DNA of 64,000 nucleotides from Polytrichum commune. Taxonomy: Eukaryota > Streptophyta > Polytrichopsida > Polytrichales > Polytrichaceae. The notes below the pieces were generated by a model, which was given only the letters and a program-made list of their open reading frames with translations, was not told where the DNA came from and did not search any database. Position 1 is the first letter of the stretch; each line of letters starts with the position of its first letter. The position numbers and the translations under genes are program-made. Positions 51,301-62,141 of this stretch are shown one piece after another. The stretch covers positions 45,098,758 to 45,162,757 of the forward strand of contig OX485805.1 of the NCBI GenBank assembly GCA_950295325.1, given 5' to 3'.

Positions 51301-52766
51301 TGCTTCAGAGAATGCCAAATGCTGCTTAAAAAATAGTAGTTGATCCAATTCACACACACGCGGGTGACACAACAAGGACGTAATTCTACTGTCACAAGCA
51401 ATTACACATTTCGAGGATTTAAAAATACTACTTATTGCCATCGCAGACAAAGAGAAGCAAAGAAGAAACCTCCTCTAACTAAATCCACGTTTCGAAGCAA
51501 ACACCATAGTAAGAGACTGTATCTTCCCACCTAGAAACGTAGATTACGCTTCAAATAGAAGCCCTAAGAAGCATAGAGATTCTTGACGGAGCTAAATTTC
51601 CACGGAAGGTTCTAGATTTCCTTGAAACAAGATCATTCAAAATCTTCAGAAAATGAAACCAGGCCGAGTATGAACAAGCTCGTACACTCTGGACAATCAC
51701 TGACTCAATATGAGGAATGCTCTAGCAACGTCGACTATTCAATATACTTGGATCCATCGAAGGGAAATACAATCGATATGATCGTCGGTCAGATCTCAAA
51801 TTCACCCTCGATCCAGTGTAAAACTCCAAATCTCAAGTGAGGATTCAAAGTTCGCACCACACTATTCCCATGTACAACGTAGCCTGAGATCGTAGACTTC
51901 GCGTAATCAAGCGGAAAAGGCCGCAGAAGAGAACAATGAAAACAATACGCCTGAGTTGATGGAACTCTGCAAATTCAATCGAAAAAAACAGCAGAAGAAG
52001 AGAAACCGAAGACAGACACACTGGAATTGCTGCCTGTGTTAAACAAGGACGCTCAGAAACTTAATTGGAAATTATGCTCGGATCCATCAAAGAGTAATCG
52101 ATGATCGATACGATCATCAATTAGGTCTCAAAACTCGCCCTCGATCCAATATAAGACATGGATCGTGCGAATGCCAGATTACAAATTCGTACAACACTTT
52201 CCCGCGAACAACATCATCCTTGAAGCAACCTGAGTGAAATTAAGTAGAAAAGGCAGCACAAGAGAAAAATGACGACAGGCTGCAATTGAGCCAGTAAAAC
52301 AGACCATGCAGGTGTGGAGTCCAGGACGAAATCACTCTCGGGAGGGGTTTAGACCCTAGCTCTATAAGAAAGCGTCATATTGTGGCTGTTGGAGGAAAGA
52401 AGAGATTGATTGCGTGAAACAAAGGATGCTAACAACCTTAACTGCCAGACACACCGAAGGTAGGGCATAAGTAGATATACATACTCGGATCTATCAATCC
52501 ATATGATCGTCCGTCAGGTCAACATTCAGTGCGCGAGGAAATGGCGGGAAAATGGCACAATCACAAGTAAGTGGATCATGAGCACCTGATGATCGGTGGA
52601 CCGGGGAGCATTTGTAAGTTGTTAGCCCTCGAATCCATCATCGACATACATTTTTTACTAGGGTTGAAGTGATCAGATGGAACTCTCCTCAACTAAAGAT
52701 CAACTACTTACACCCGAATCGCTTCTCACTATCTAGCTCTTCCAGAATCTCCAAATCTGAAGCCAT
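48395..52766 (-). CDS. Unknown multi-exon gene inside the CACTA element, tentative
   Basis: Exon-like pieces on the minus strand: 52766-52712 (MASDLEILEELDSEKRFG, donor GT|GTAAGT); about 50102-49842 (MESESFRYVPIDT, then GHIVLEDVFYLEHVGQVTVA); about 49529-49401 (KVTDPPWQLPVAEIFAVQSH); 49218-48988 (TFDPPKSDSHLSLFALSLYW); and a last stretch to 48395 (VGQSVHMMSPKNKRRKVAIG, ending GGCTLWNERNLIAV). The last part loosely recalls the DUF8039 domain of plant CACTA second proteins; the middle is unrecognised. Either a transposon protein or a captured host gene. Middle exons between 50103 and 52711 were not resolved. A second degenerate copy of exon 1 at about 52935-52875 starts with ATT instead of ATG. 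Phases between these pieces were not verified. Confidence 0.35.
51740..52520 (+). repeat. Three diverged repeats of about 340-400 bp
   Basis: CTCGGATCCATC-AA followed by GATCGTC-GTCAGGTC recurs near 51745, 52077 and 52483, with the copies at 51740-51960 and 52075-52290 also sharing CCCTCGATCCA. Probably 5' regulatory or leader sequence of the minus-strand gene, duplicated. Confidence 0.5.
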
Positions 52767-53000
52767 TATGTACTCAACCGAATTCGAACTTAAGATTATG
52801 AAAGCCAAGAGGTTTGAAGTCGCAAGGAATAGGAGATTTGGGGTTTAGGGTTCGGGGAACCATCGCTGGGGATTAGCTATACTGGAAATCCCTTCTTTGC
52901 ATCTGCTCTTCCAGAATCTCAAACTCTGAAGCCAATATGAAACTGCCATGTTCCAGGACCGAATTGGAACTGAGGATTATGAAAGACAAGAGGTTACCAG
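52735..53000 (-). repeat. Tandem duplication containing exon 1 of the nested gene
   Basis: GCTCTTCCAGAATCTC-AA-TCTGAAGCCA at 52736 recurs at about 52907, followed in both by ACCGAATT and ATTATGAAAG. Only the left copy retains the ATG. Confidence 0.6.
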
Positions 53001-54003
53001 GAGCGAGAGACGAGAGGTTACCAGGAGCGAGAGACGAGCGCAGATCCAAAGGGAGAGAATGAGGGGGGGAGTTCGACAACACTCTCTGACCCCTGTTCAG
53101 CCTCAAAGAGGTGGACTGCATCCACACCGTTCATATGAACGGCGGAGATGTAGCCACGTGGCGCGTTCGTGCACTTCCAACCAGCGCCCAAAACCAGTCA
53201 TTGAGTTTGGAAGTCGTAGTCATTCTTTTGACACGTCAATATTATCGAGAATAATGTTCACTCAATACATCCCTAATTTCCACGTCATTAGAGGGATGTA
53301 AGTGCCACATCACATGTTTGTGTTATTTCTAAGTAATAGTATACACGTAGTCATTAAATCACAACCAGATAATGACTAATAATCAGCCAAGTCATGATAT
53401 TCTATCCACGTCACACACGAATGGATGTAGTGGATGATATTTGGTAGACATAAAATGAGTATGTTGTGCGGTCGTCAACAGAGTTCATCATAAGTCAGTT
53501 AAATGACTTAACAATGACTCACATGTTAGCCACGTCACACAAGGTGAGTTGAGTAGGCGTCACAGTCGTTTAATGAGTTGTTTAGGACAGTGAGTCATTG
53601 ATACCATGGTTGGAATGGACAAGGTTTCTTGTAGTGAAAAGATGGAGTTTTTTTGAAATTTTGAGGCATTTCTTGAGCATTATGTTAAATTAAGAGTCCG
53701 TCTTCGCGCATCTTCTTCGAGCATTCGCGCCCTCAAAGCGGAACGGGCCGCGGCATTGGCTCGTGAAACGCAATCCCGAGCAAGCGACGATGACATTGAC
53801 TGGAGAGCGCCAAGTCCCGAAAATAGTGACGAAGCTAATTCGGTGGACGACGAAGAAGAAGAAGAAGAAGTAACATTAGGAAACTAGGATTTGTGGTATT
53901 TTCGAGCATATATGTATTGTTTTAAAATATAAATAAATAATTTTATATTATTTCTAAATAAATATTCATTTTTTCATTGTTTTCCATATAATTTATAAAA
54001 TAT

Positions 54004-54790
54004 AACATAACAATACCTTATCCATCATTATTATCATTTTGTATTTCTGAAGATAAACATATGGATAAGGTATCGATAACAAATATCGTATGGTTGAGGT
54101 TTTTAAGATAGGATATAGTCAGTAACTATTCAATTTCTGGGTATACCCTATTTTTTTTCTTCATATTATCTTTAAAATGTAACATAACGATACCTTATTC
54201 ATAATTATGATCATTTTTCATTTTTGAAGATAAGTATATGGATGAGGTATCGTTATGTTATAAATATCATATGGTTGAGGTTTTTAAGATAGGGTATAGT
54301 CAGTAACTATTCAATTTCTGAGTATACCCTATCATTGTTTTTCATATTATCTTTAAAATATAACATAACGATACTTTATCCATAATTATGATTATTTTAT
54401 ATTTTTGAAGATAAATATATGGATAAGGTATCGATCACAAATATCATATAGTTGAAATTTGTGAGATAGGGTATAATCAGTAACTATTCAATTTTTGAGT
54501 ATACCTTATCATTAATTTCCATATTATCTTTAAAATATCACATAACGATACCTTATCCATATTTATGATAATTTTGTTTTTTTGAAGATAAGTATATGGA
54601 TAAGGTATCGATCATAAATATCACATAGTTGAAGTTTGTAAGATAGGATATAGTCAGAAACTATTCATTTTCTGAGTATACCTTATCCTTTTATTTTACA
54701 TATTATCTCTAATATACAAAGCTAAGATAGTCTATCCATAATTATCATCATTTAACATTTTGAAGATAAGAGTAGGGATAAGGTATTGTA
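54004..54790 (+). repeat. 177-181-bp tandem repeat with internal palindrome
   Basis: Five copies; the marker TACCTTAT or its variants is near 54014, 54191, 54372, 54549 and, degenerate, 54726. Each holds ATACCTTATCCAT and, about 35 bp on, ATGGATAAGGTATCGAT, able to form a stem. It also carries GATAGGRTATAGTCAGTAACT and GAGTATACCYTATC. Lies between the zinc-finger gene and the convergent transposase. Confidence 0.8.
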
Positions 54791-54955
54791 TACAAAAGCA
54801 GTGATGAACACATGAAAACTAACAAAATAAAATCAATATAAAATTTTATTATATATGATGCTAAATATCTTCACCACTTGTAATAAACATCAAAATCATA
54901 TATACGATTCTAATAATAATCATAAATATAATAAATATAAAACTAATTATTTTCA

Positions 54956-57803
54956 CTAAGGGTTACATGAACGAGGTTTTTTCGAAAGCATTCTTTCATA
55001 CCACCCTTGTTTTCTATGAATTGAATTACCCATACCCCTATCCATATTCGCGAATTGAATGTCCGGATGAAGAGTGCCTTGGAAATCCGCGAGACACAAC
55101 TCCGACATTCGATTCAACAACACACGAAATTCGGAAGTAGCATGCTCGGCCATTCGTAGTCCGTGCCCTTCAATCAATCTTTGAAATTTCTTATAATCCT
55201 TTGCATGCTCTTTTATAACTCTTGCATGAAGAACATCTTCATCCACTTCAATCACGTCATTCTCTTGTAAAGATTCCACCCCAATCTCCAAATCATCTAG
55301 ATTAGGTGTTGCATCGTGATTCGTGTCGGTTGAATCAATGATGATATCTTCATCCAATCCATCTTCGTCACAAAATCCTCTCTCCGCCTTAAACATCTCA
55401 AATAACCCTACACGAGTCGTCCCGTAATATGTGCCACAATATTCAACTATGGCATCTTGATCTACATCCGTAGTTTTCAAAATTATTGCGGCTTGATGTT
55501 TGCAAAAATTTCCCCGGATTGCATACTCACAATCACAACACGCATAATCACAATGAGGGTATGTAAGTGAATACCAATTCTCCGGATACGTTGCGCTTCG
55601 ACACATCCAATGTGCTCGTTCATTGGTCGGTTCAAGAATCCATTCCTCGTCGATGGAGTAAGACAAATTGGTACTTTCTCGAACCTTGAGTGTCAGGATT
55701 TCATTCTTGATCAATCCCGCTTTCTTCATTGCCAAACGGTGCGTATAATGATTATGAATCGTAGTTGTTAACATTGTGATGAACCAATCAAGCCGTCGAC
55801 CCCGCAATCCCTTGGTTGTGAAACCTAACCATCTCTTCATTGCTCCATGATAAGATTCTATGGATTAATTTGTGTCTTGTCTGGCATGAGGAATTCTTCT
55901 TGTTCATTTTGCCCACATAGCTGCAACGCACATACTTATAGTTAGAATTTAGATGATACCTTATCCAATATTCATATCCATGAACTTATCAATTTACTAT
56001 ACCTTATCATGCAAAGTAATGTCATTATAAAGTGTTGAAACTTACCATAATTTCCATACCATCCCTCAAAATATGCTTAAAATACATCAATATTACGGAG
56101 GTCTCTTTTCAATTCGTAAGCTATTTGTTGTGTTCCGCGAACATCTATCGTTGATACAATCCGAGCTCTCCGATAATCTTTCGCCGTATCAAATACAAAA
56201 TTTGCATTTGTCTTTGTCGCTCAATGAAATCATTTTTGGTTTCTTTCCATATAATGTCCATATACATCACGTTCCGCAAGCCGTAATGAATCCAATCCCG
56301 AGATTCCTCGTCCAATTTCATTTTCGCCAAAGCATTTGTTTTCCAACACTCCAAAACATGCCATTAAGACAAATATATGGGAACGTCCTCTCCAAATACG
56401 CGTCTACACGCAAAATAAATGAATAAACATATAAGTATAACAAAATGAGGATAGACTATATCTAAAAAAAATGCTTGGATAACATATTCGGATAGACTAT
56501 ATTTTCAGGCAAAAATAAAATTGATTTTGATTTTGATTATGTAAGTTGTAAAAAAACAAATTAGTAAATTGGGATAGAGTATATTGATCTGAAAGTAAAA
56601 GAATATGATACACCCACCTCAAAGCGTTGTGTTCAGCTTCATCATTATCAACAATGAAAGCATTAGGACGCCATTCCGAATGCGCCGCTCGTAATTTATC
56701 CGCCAAAGGCTTTAAAAAGACAATGAGACTTTCGGAATCTTGCTTATTTGTTATAATACACGCACCGGAAAACCCATTGCGGCAAGCATCGAACACCATA
56801 AGTGTATAGAGAAAATAATTGCATGCGCTAGTTCCAAATGTTGCATCCATAGATATAGCGGATTTGTCACCATACTCTATCATGGCATTGAATTGTTCGG
56901 ATAATTGCAAACCCAACACAAATACCGTATTTTTGCCATCTATACAATTTAGTCTTGCAAAATAAACACATCATCTTTATTTTCCGTAATCCACGAATCA
57001 ACTATTTTTGCCTCGTTAGTGTGTCGTTTCCACTTATCTCGTAAAAATGTACGCTCAATGTTTCGGATGTTCTTCAAAAGAAGAGTATCATCTTTACGCA
57101 TTGAATAACTCATCCGTGATCGATCCGCAAATACTTGATGATGCTCATCATAAATTTGACGAGCATTAAGGCCACTCTTCAACCTATTGTCAATATATGT
57201 CTTCAATGAATCCGACCATCGTGTAGCAAGAGCGGAAGGGCGTGCCGACGAATCCGGATCGTACACGCCATGCGCCGGTGTTCCATCAATTCGGGTATGT
57301 TCTTCATGGAAATAGGCTATCTCTACCGTATCCGCGGGTTTAGCCAAAATCTTGATAGAATATCGTGCAAGACATCCCCGTTTATGATTTTGTCTCAACA
57401 CCTTCCTGTTTCTATGGTCCTCAGGGCCATATGAACAATGATATCTGAAATAACATATATAAATATTAATATATAGCAATATTATAAGAAAATACATATA
57501 TCTGACTATACCTTATCCAAATACATATCCAAGTTAGGTATCTTACGTGATGTGTCCAAGACTTGTTGTGGATCGAACTTGCTTTTGGAGGTGTGGAGGA
57601 ACCTTCCGAATCTTGTGAATTGTCCAAGAAATTTCCATGCTTCCTTCACCAATTTTTTCTCCTTTTTGGAAATCATCTAGACGATCTAATGGAATGCGAG
57701 CTATCCTACAAGGTCGCATTCCGCGAGTAGATTTTGCCCATTGCAAATGGCGGTGGTTGAAAGTTCCCACATAGGGCGATTGGATGACCATAGAGTTAGC
57801 CAT
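54956..57803 (-). pseudogene. MULE transposase with SWIM zinc finger, decayed
   Basis: Exons by eye: 57803-57547, 57444-56618, 56403 to about 56046, 55920-54956, with GT/AG borders. Exon 1 starts MANSMVIQSPYVGTF. Exon 2 has the DNA-binding-like region, then GLQLSEQFNAMIEYG, SMDATFGT (first catalytic Asp) and IVDNDEAEHNALR (second Asp). Exon 3 reads WHVLECWKTNALAKMK. Exon 4 reads ESYHGAMKRWLGF and the SWIM motif CDCEYAIRGNFCKH, then an acidic tail. The order matches MULE/FAR1-type transposases. Damage: a one-base slip near 56950, TAA just before WHV, TGA and TAA near 55905 and 55867. Hence not functional here. It would cut and join the terminal repeats of this family. Confidence 0.8.
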
Positions 57804-60096
57804 AATTTCGACGATAACCTATCCTGAACAAATCACACATGTTATCCACAGATTCTATAAATTACAATACCTTATCTAACGAGTTATCCATATTCAAACT
57901 TAACAAAAATAACTTCAAATAGATAAAAGATTTATATATATACTGAATATATATTAAATATTTAGCTGATATGCAATGTATCTTTAACAAAATACAAATA
58001 GTCTTTAAATCCAATATCGATGTAACTAATTTTTTTTTTAAATATACCTTATCCAATGACATTATATCCCAATACAAAAGCAAAATATAGAGAGAAAACA
58101 TACCTTGGAAGTGGTACAAGAGAAAAAGACCTTGAAAACCCTAAAATGAAGTTTATATAGTGGACATATTGGATGAATGAAAAAACGATTGGCAAATGAA
58201 ATGTAGAAACATAATCTTCATTACTTTGAACCCTAAATCCTATCTCTATGCACCATGCATATAAAATATATTATGAGATGACATCACATGATATTAATTA
58301 TACGGACTTAAACGTACCATGTTTATCATTCTACAAACCTATGATAAAACCTTTAAATAATACAATATCATCGTAAATTAATGAAATTTTTAATTTTTTT
58401 AATATATAATTTTTTTAATAGCAATTCATAAATATTATATATATTCTATATGATATAAAATATACATGATAATGAACACAAGATAAATTATCACAAGATA
58501 GATTATCTTGCCAAGTTATATCATCTTCTACTAGATCATTTATCTAAGTTTTGATCGAATATACATAATGAGTTATAAGATAGGGAATCCACAATAAATA
58601 AATTTAGAATATAATATTGTTTTATAAAATATAATATTCGCAAAACATGTATCTATTGTTAGTCCAATATGGTGGTTCATCAAATGGTCATGTAGGTCCT
58701 TCAAATTTTAAGTTTGACCCAACTTAAACCCAAACCTAAATCCTAGACCATAAAAAACATTAAGGTTATACGTTGGAAAAAAACATAAATCCCAAATTAG
58801 TAAGGTTCCAAAATGATAATAATTATAATAGAATGCTTAAAGTTGAACATTAGTATATCATTATATAATTAAATATCATGTAATTGTTTAAAGTTTAATT
58901 GTTGTTTTTCCTCCTTGTTTGGAAAACTATTTTCTATCTAAGGGCCGGTTCGGACAGGTTCCAAGTCCTAAGTCCCAAAGTCATATGAGATGTGTAGATA
59001 GGATTTTAGATTGGGTTCCAATTAAGAAAACCACACAGGGAAGACCAAATGAGTGTCATGTGTTACATCTAGAGATCACCATGAAGTTAATTGATAGATC
59101 ACAAGGGATTTAAGGTGAATTTAGGACAACAAACTCCAAGGTCAAGGCACCTTGGTTGGATCCATAGTCTCTTCAATTAAATATCCAGGGACCATAGGCC
59201 ATACCACAGGTTAGGAGATAGGTCAAACACACATGACACTCTTACCTTTATGCAAATAGATTAATGAATTAAACTCAATATCACAAACATGAATTGCTTC
59301 TTTAGTCCTTTTAGACTTAACGCCATCAAATTGAATTGAGTGTATTAAAATTAATTATTACAACTTGCAAAAGTCTAGTTACAAGTAACGGGAACCGAGC
59401 TAAGCGAACTGGCCTAAGCGTAGAGTCTAATCCCTAGGACCATAGTCTAGTTAGGCATGACCATAGTCTCAATGTCCGGCCATAGTCTCAAGTAACCTCT
59501 CTTACCAGAGTGGGCCATAGTCTTAGTAAGAAGTAACCAAGTAACCAGTTCCAAGTCAATGTAATGTTCTCAAATGAGGTGCTAGCCACTCCTCCTTATA
59601 TGCTTGCCCTTGAGCCTTCCCCCAAACGATATGGGATAAGGTGCACTCGCCTCGTCCTCTCCATGACTCACCTTTCTCACTTCGACGCTCCACCTCCTCT
59701 GCCTCTTCACATTCTCGAGAGATGATGGCCACAGCGAATGATTTTTAGAATATCTACTTACTCACGGGAGAATTAATCCTGATTAGAATCTCTTAAACAA
59801 GAATTGCTCTGATTCTCGTGGTAAGATTAAATCCAATTCGATCCACATTAATGCTTCATGTCTGGTAGGTTCATTCCATATTTTCCTAGACTACCACTCT
59901 TCTCCGCCCAACAACCACGGTGTCATTGCTACACGCTTGTCAACAACGTGAGGGTCGGCTTCCTCCAAAAAATCTTCTTCACATAAATAAGTTTTCATAC
60001 ACTAAAACATGAGATTGAGCAATCAGAAGAAGAATTATTCGGGGGGGGGGGGGAAGTAGCCGAACTCCAGCCCTCACACAAGTTAATCGAAAGGTA
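57804..60096. other. AT-rich non-coding right arm of the giant MULE
   Basis: Very AT-rich from 58040 to 58900. Between 59150 and 59530, CCATAGTCT(Y) phrases recur irregularly (for example 59166, 59441, 59461, 59480, 59515). A short G run lies near 60040. No coding signal beyond small open frames. Confidence 0.4.
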
Positions 60097-60104
60097 AGCA
60101 CTCA

Positions 60105-60975
60105 GAAAATCCTAAGTTCTGACTATAGTCTATCCGATGTACTGTAATGCTTTATCATCATCACATATGATATTATCTCTAAATATACAAATTACAAGAT
60201 AAGGTATCTAAAGAAATCCAAAAATGTATTGCATCATCTATTATATCTAAAAGGAGTTGAGATGATGATTTTTGTAATAAATTTAAGATAAGGTATAAAA
60301 TACAAAAATCATAAATGAGTGTAATGTTCATAAAACGACCAATGTGAAATGATGAAGATAAAGTATATAATATATCCCAAAAAATGATATATATAAAGAT
60401 AAATATGATCTTTAAGATAATATAATATAATGTGCAAATAAATATTATTTTAATTGGAATTAGACTTGTGGGATAACATTATAGATGGGGTATACTCAGC
60501 AAATCCTAAGTTCTGACTATAGTCTATCCGATGTATTGTAATGCTTTATCATCATCACATATGATATTATCTCTAAATATACAAATTACAAGATAAGGTA
60601 TCTAAAGAAGTCCAAAAATGTATTGCATCATCTATTATATCTAAAAGGAGTTGAGATGATGATTTTTGTAATAAATTTAAGATAAGGTATAAAATACAAA
60701 AATCATAAATGAGTGTAATGTTCATAAAACGACCAAAGTGAAACGATGAAGATAAAGTATATAATATATCCCAAAAAATGATATATATAAAGATAAATCT
60801 GATCTTTAAGATAATATAATATAATGTGCAAATAAATGTTATTTTAATTGGAATTAGACTTGTGGGATAACATTATAGATGGGGTATACTTTGAAAATCC
60901 TAAGTTCTGACTATAGTCTATCCGATGTACTGTAATGCTTTATCATCATCACATATGATATTATCTCTAAAATAA
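60105..60975 (+). repeat. 394-bp tandem repeat
   Basis: Two full units and a partial third, nearly identical. GACTATAGTCTATCCGATG starts at 60121, 60515 and 60909, exactly 394 bp apart. Units contain GATAAGGTAT and GGGGTATACT, motifs related to the 177-181-bp repeats. Part of this sequence is kept in the 1.47-kb relative near 13020-13110, inverted. Confidence 0.9.
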
Positions 60976-61274
60976 TATGATGTATATTATATCTCTTCAA
61001 ATAAATTATATTATATTTATCTCAACATATATATACTTAGATAATAGAGAAATGACAATAGTTATTATTTTGAACTGATTTTTATAGTTAACCAATTTAT
61101 CATAAAATGATATGTCTTAGTTTTGAATTTTGCAAATGTGTAAGCAATTACACCCGTGCAAAATAAAAGAGTTGTGAAAGAAATTAAAAAATTGACTATG
61201 ACAACACGTCATAACCACTTACCAAATATTGCACACATTGACAACTTGCAATATTTATCAATATAACCACGTGG

Positions 61275-61425
61275 AATCCAAGCCACATCATGGCCTTGGT
61301 GACAACTCATGAGGGGTTATAGAAAATAGGATTAGAGCATCCAAAGCCACATCATGGCCTTGGTGACAACTCATGAGGGGTTAGAAATTAGGCTTAGAGC
61401 ATCCAAAGCCACATCATGGCCCTTT
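61275..61425 (+). repeat. Tandem repeat of about 62 bp near the right end
   Basis: AAGCCACATCATGGCC recurs three times (about 61278, 61341, 61402), with GACAACTCATGAGGGGTTA in the first two units. One inverted unit is in the 1.47-kb relative near 12680-12740. Confidence 0.75.
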
Positions 61426-61568
61426 GCTAACTAATTGATATTTACAAAATAGCTAGTAGTTCATAATAGCTATGAGAGAACAAGGGGGTCTTACGTGCCA
61501 ACTCATAGGTGTTTCACTAAAGTAAGCTTCATCCAAGCTTCTTGATGGATTCATCCAATTTTTGTTAC

Positions 61569-61604
61569 CGGATGATTTTACTTGAGTGCCACGAATCCCC
61601 GGCC
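61569..61604 (-). repeat. Right terminal inverted repeat of the giant MULE
   Basis: 36-bp perfect partner of 44011-44046, followed by the target copy CTCAATTAC (61605-61613). Confidence 0.9.
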
Positions 61605-62141
61605 CTCAATTACCTTCTAATACGGTTATTTAGACTTAATTAGATTCAATCACACTTAATTAGTTGAAATGTGTCTGCATACTTTGTGAGAGTAGAAGGT
61701 ATTAAGCTGAACTATCATAAAATAAACATACTAGAAATATACATTATTTGTAGTCCCTTCCATCTTAGAATGACAAAGCCCCTTTCAATGGTAAGCCACA
61801 AAAATTATGACCCCAATGCTAATGAGGGTTTTGTAATATTTTTAAGTTCCAAATTAATTATATGCTTTATTGACGATTTCACTTCCGAAATGAAATCCCA
61901 GTCAATGGTTACTTTATTAAGTGGAAGCGCGCGCGCACACACACACACATATTAGATTTTGAACCTTGAAGGTGAAGTGTACTCAATATGGGATTTGTGG
62001 ACAAGTGACCTTCAAAAATGCAAGGGCAACTGTTTTTTTGAAGTCAGGCAGGGCGGACATAATTTTTGGTCGGATCCAAAAAAATCTTGCTTTCTTTTGG
62101 GAGGGTTGCCCTTGCCCGTATCTACCTCCCTAGAAAAGCTC
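61605..62141. mobile_element. Long-inverted-repeat MULE, right half
   Basis: Continues the element begun at 43301. Matches 10194-10772 closely, including the arm and a (GC)n(CA)n microsatellite at about 61927-61950. Similarity stops at GAAAAGCTC (62141), so its right terminus and the rest of the duplicated block are missing. Confidence 0.75.

Larger units (their letters stand above)
47425..53636. mobile_element. CACTA (EnSpm-like) element nested in the giant MULE
   Basis: 6212 bp. Left end CACTACTAGAAA, right end inverted CACTACAAGAAA. 3-bp target duplication AAA (47422-47424, 53637-53639), the usual CACTA length. Short subterminal repeats at the left fit the class. No DDE (TNP2-type) transposase was recognised, so it looks non-autonomous. 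It carries a minus-strand multi-exon gene or gene remnant. It lies within the coding sequence of the zinc-finger gene. Confidence 0.88.
46332..53887 (+). pseudogene. C2H2 zinc-finger gene of the giant MULE, split by a CACTA element
   Basis: Exon A 46332-46461 starts MTNIPTIVTPLTTK. The intron 46462-46611 (CAAG|GTAATG, TTTGTAG|ATG) joins ACA-CAA-G to AT-GTT in phase. Exon B runs from 46612 and encodes an acidic segment, then one C2H2 finger, C-x4-C-x12-H-x4-H (C121, C126, H139, H144), a Gly/Arg/Pro-rich linker (GGRPRMPGPTRTRS) and a conserved-looking region to 47424. There the CACTA element (47425-53636) interrupts it. Across the empty site the frame continues at 53640 as KMEFF, a TGA, then FEAFLEHYVKLRVRLRA and an acidic Glu tail ending at 53887. 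About 410 residues when joined. Possibly a DNA-binding accessory protein of the transposon, comparable only in position to mudrB; function unknown. The TGA and the insertion make it non-functional now. Confidence 0.65.
44011..61604. mobile_element. Giant MULE-like transposon, 17.6 kb
   Basis: Both ends carry a perfect 36-bp inverted repeat (44011-44046 and 61569-61604) starting GGCCGGGGATTCGTGGCACT. Exact 9-bp target duplication CTCAATTAC (44002-44010, 61605-61613). The homologous block at 10194-10202 has one copy of CTCAATTAC and no insert, an empty-site proof of the boundaries. Inside are a decayed MULE/SWIM transposase (minus), a C2H2 zinc-finger gene (plus) and tandem-repeat blocks near both ends. 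A 6.2-kb CACTA element is nested within; without it the length is about 11.4 kb. Nine-base duplications fit Mutator-like elements. Perfect ends and target copies suggest recent insertion, yet the transposase has stops, so it was probably mobilised in trans. Confidence 0.92.

Noticed and set aside
50950..51336. 128-residue plus-strand frame in the CACTA element
   Set aside because: No domain, and the stretch lies within a minus-strand gene whose introns were not resolved. Treated as chance.
52948..53301. 117-residue Arg/Glu-rich frame
   Set aside because: Comes from short tandem repeats (GAGAGACGAG) near the CACTA right end; no conservation seen.
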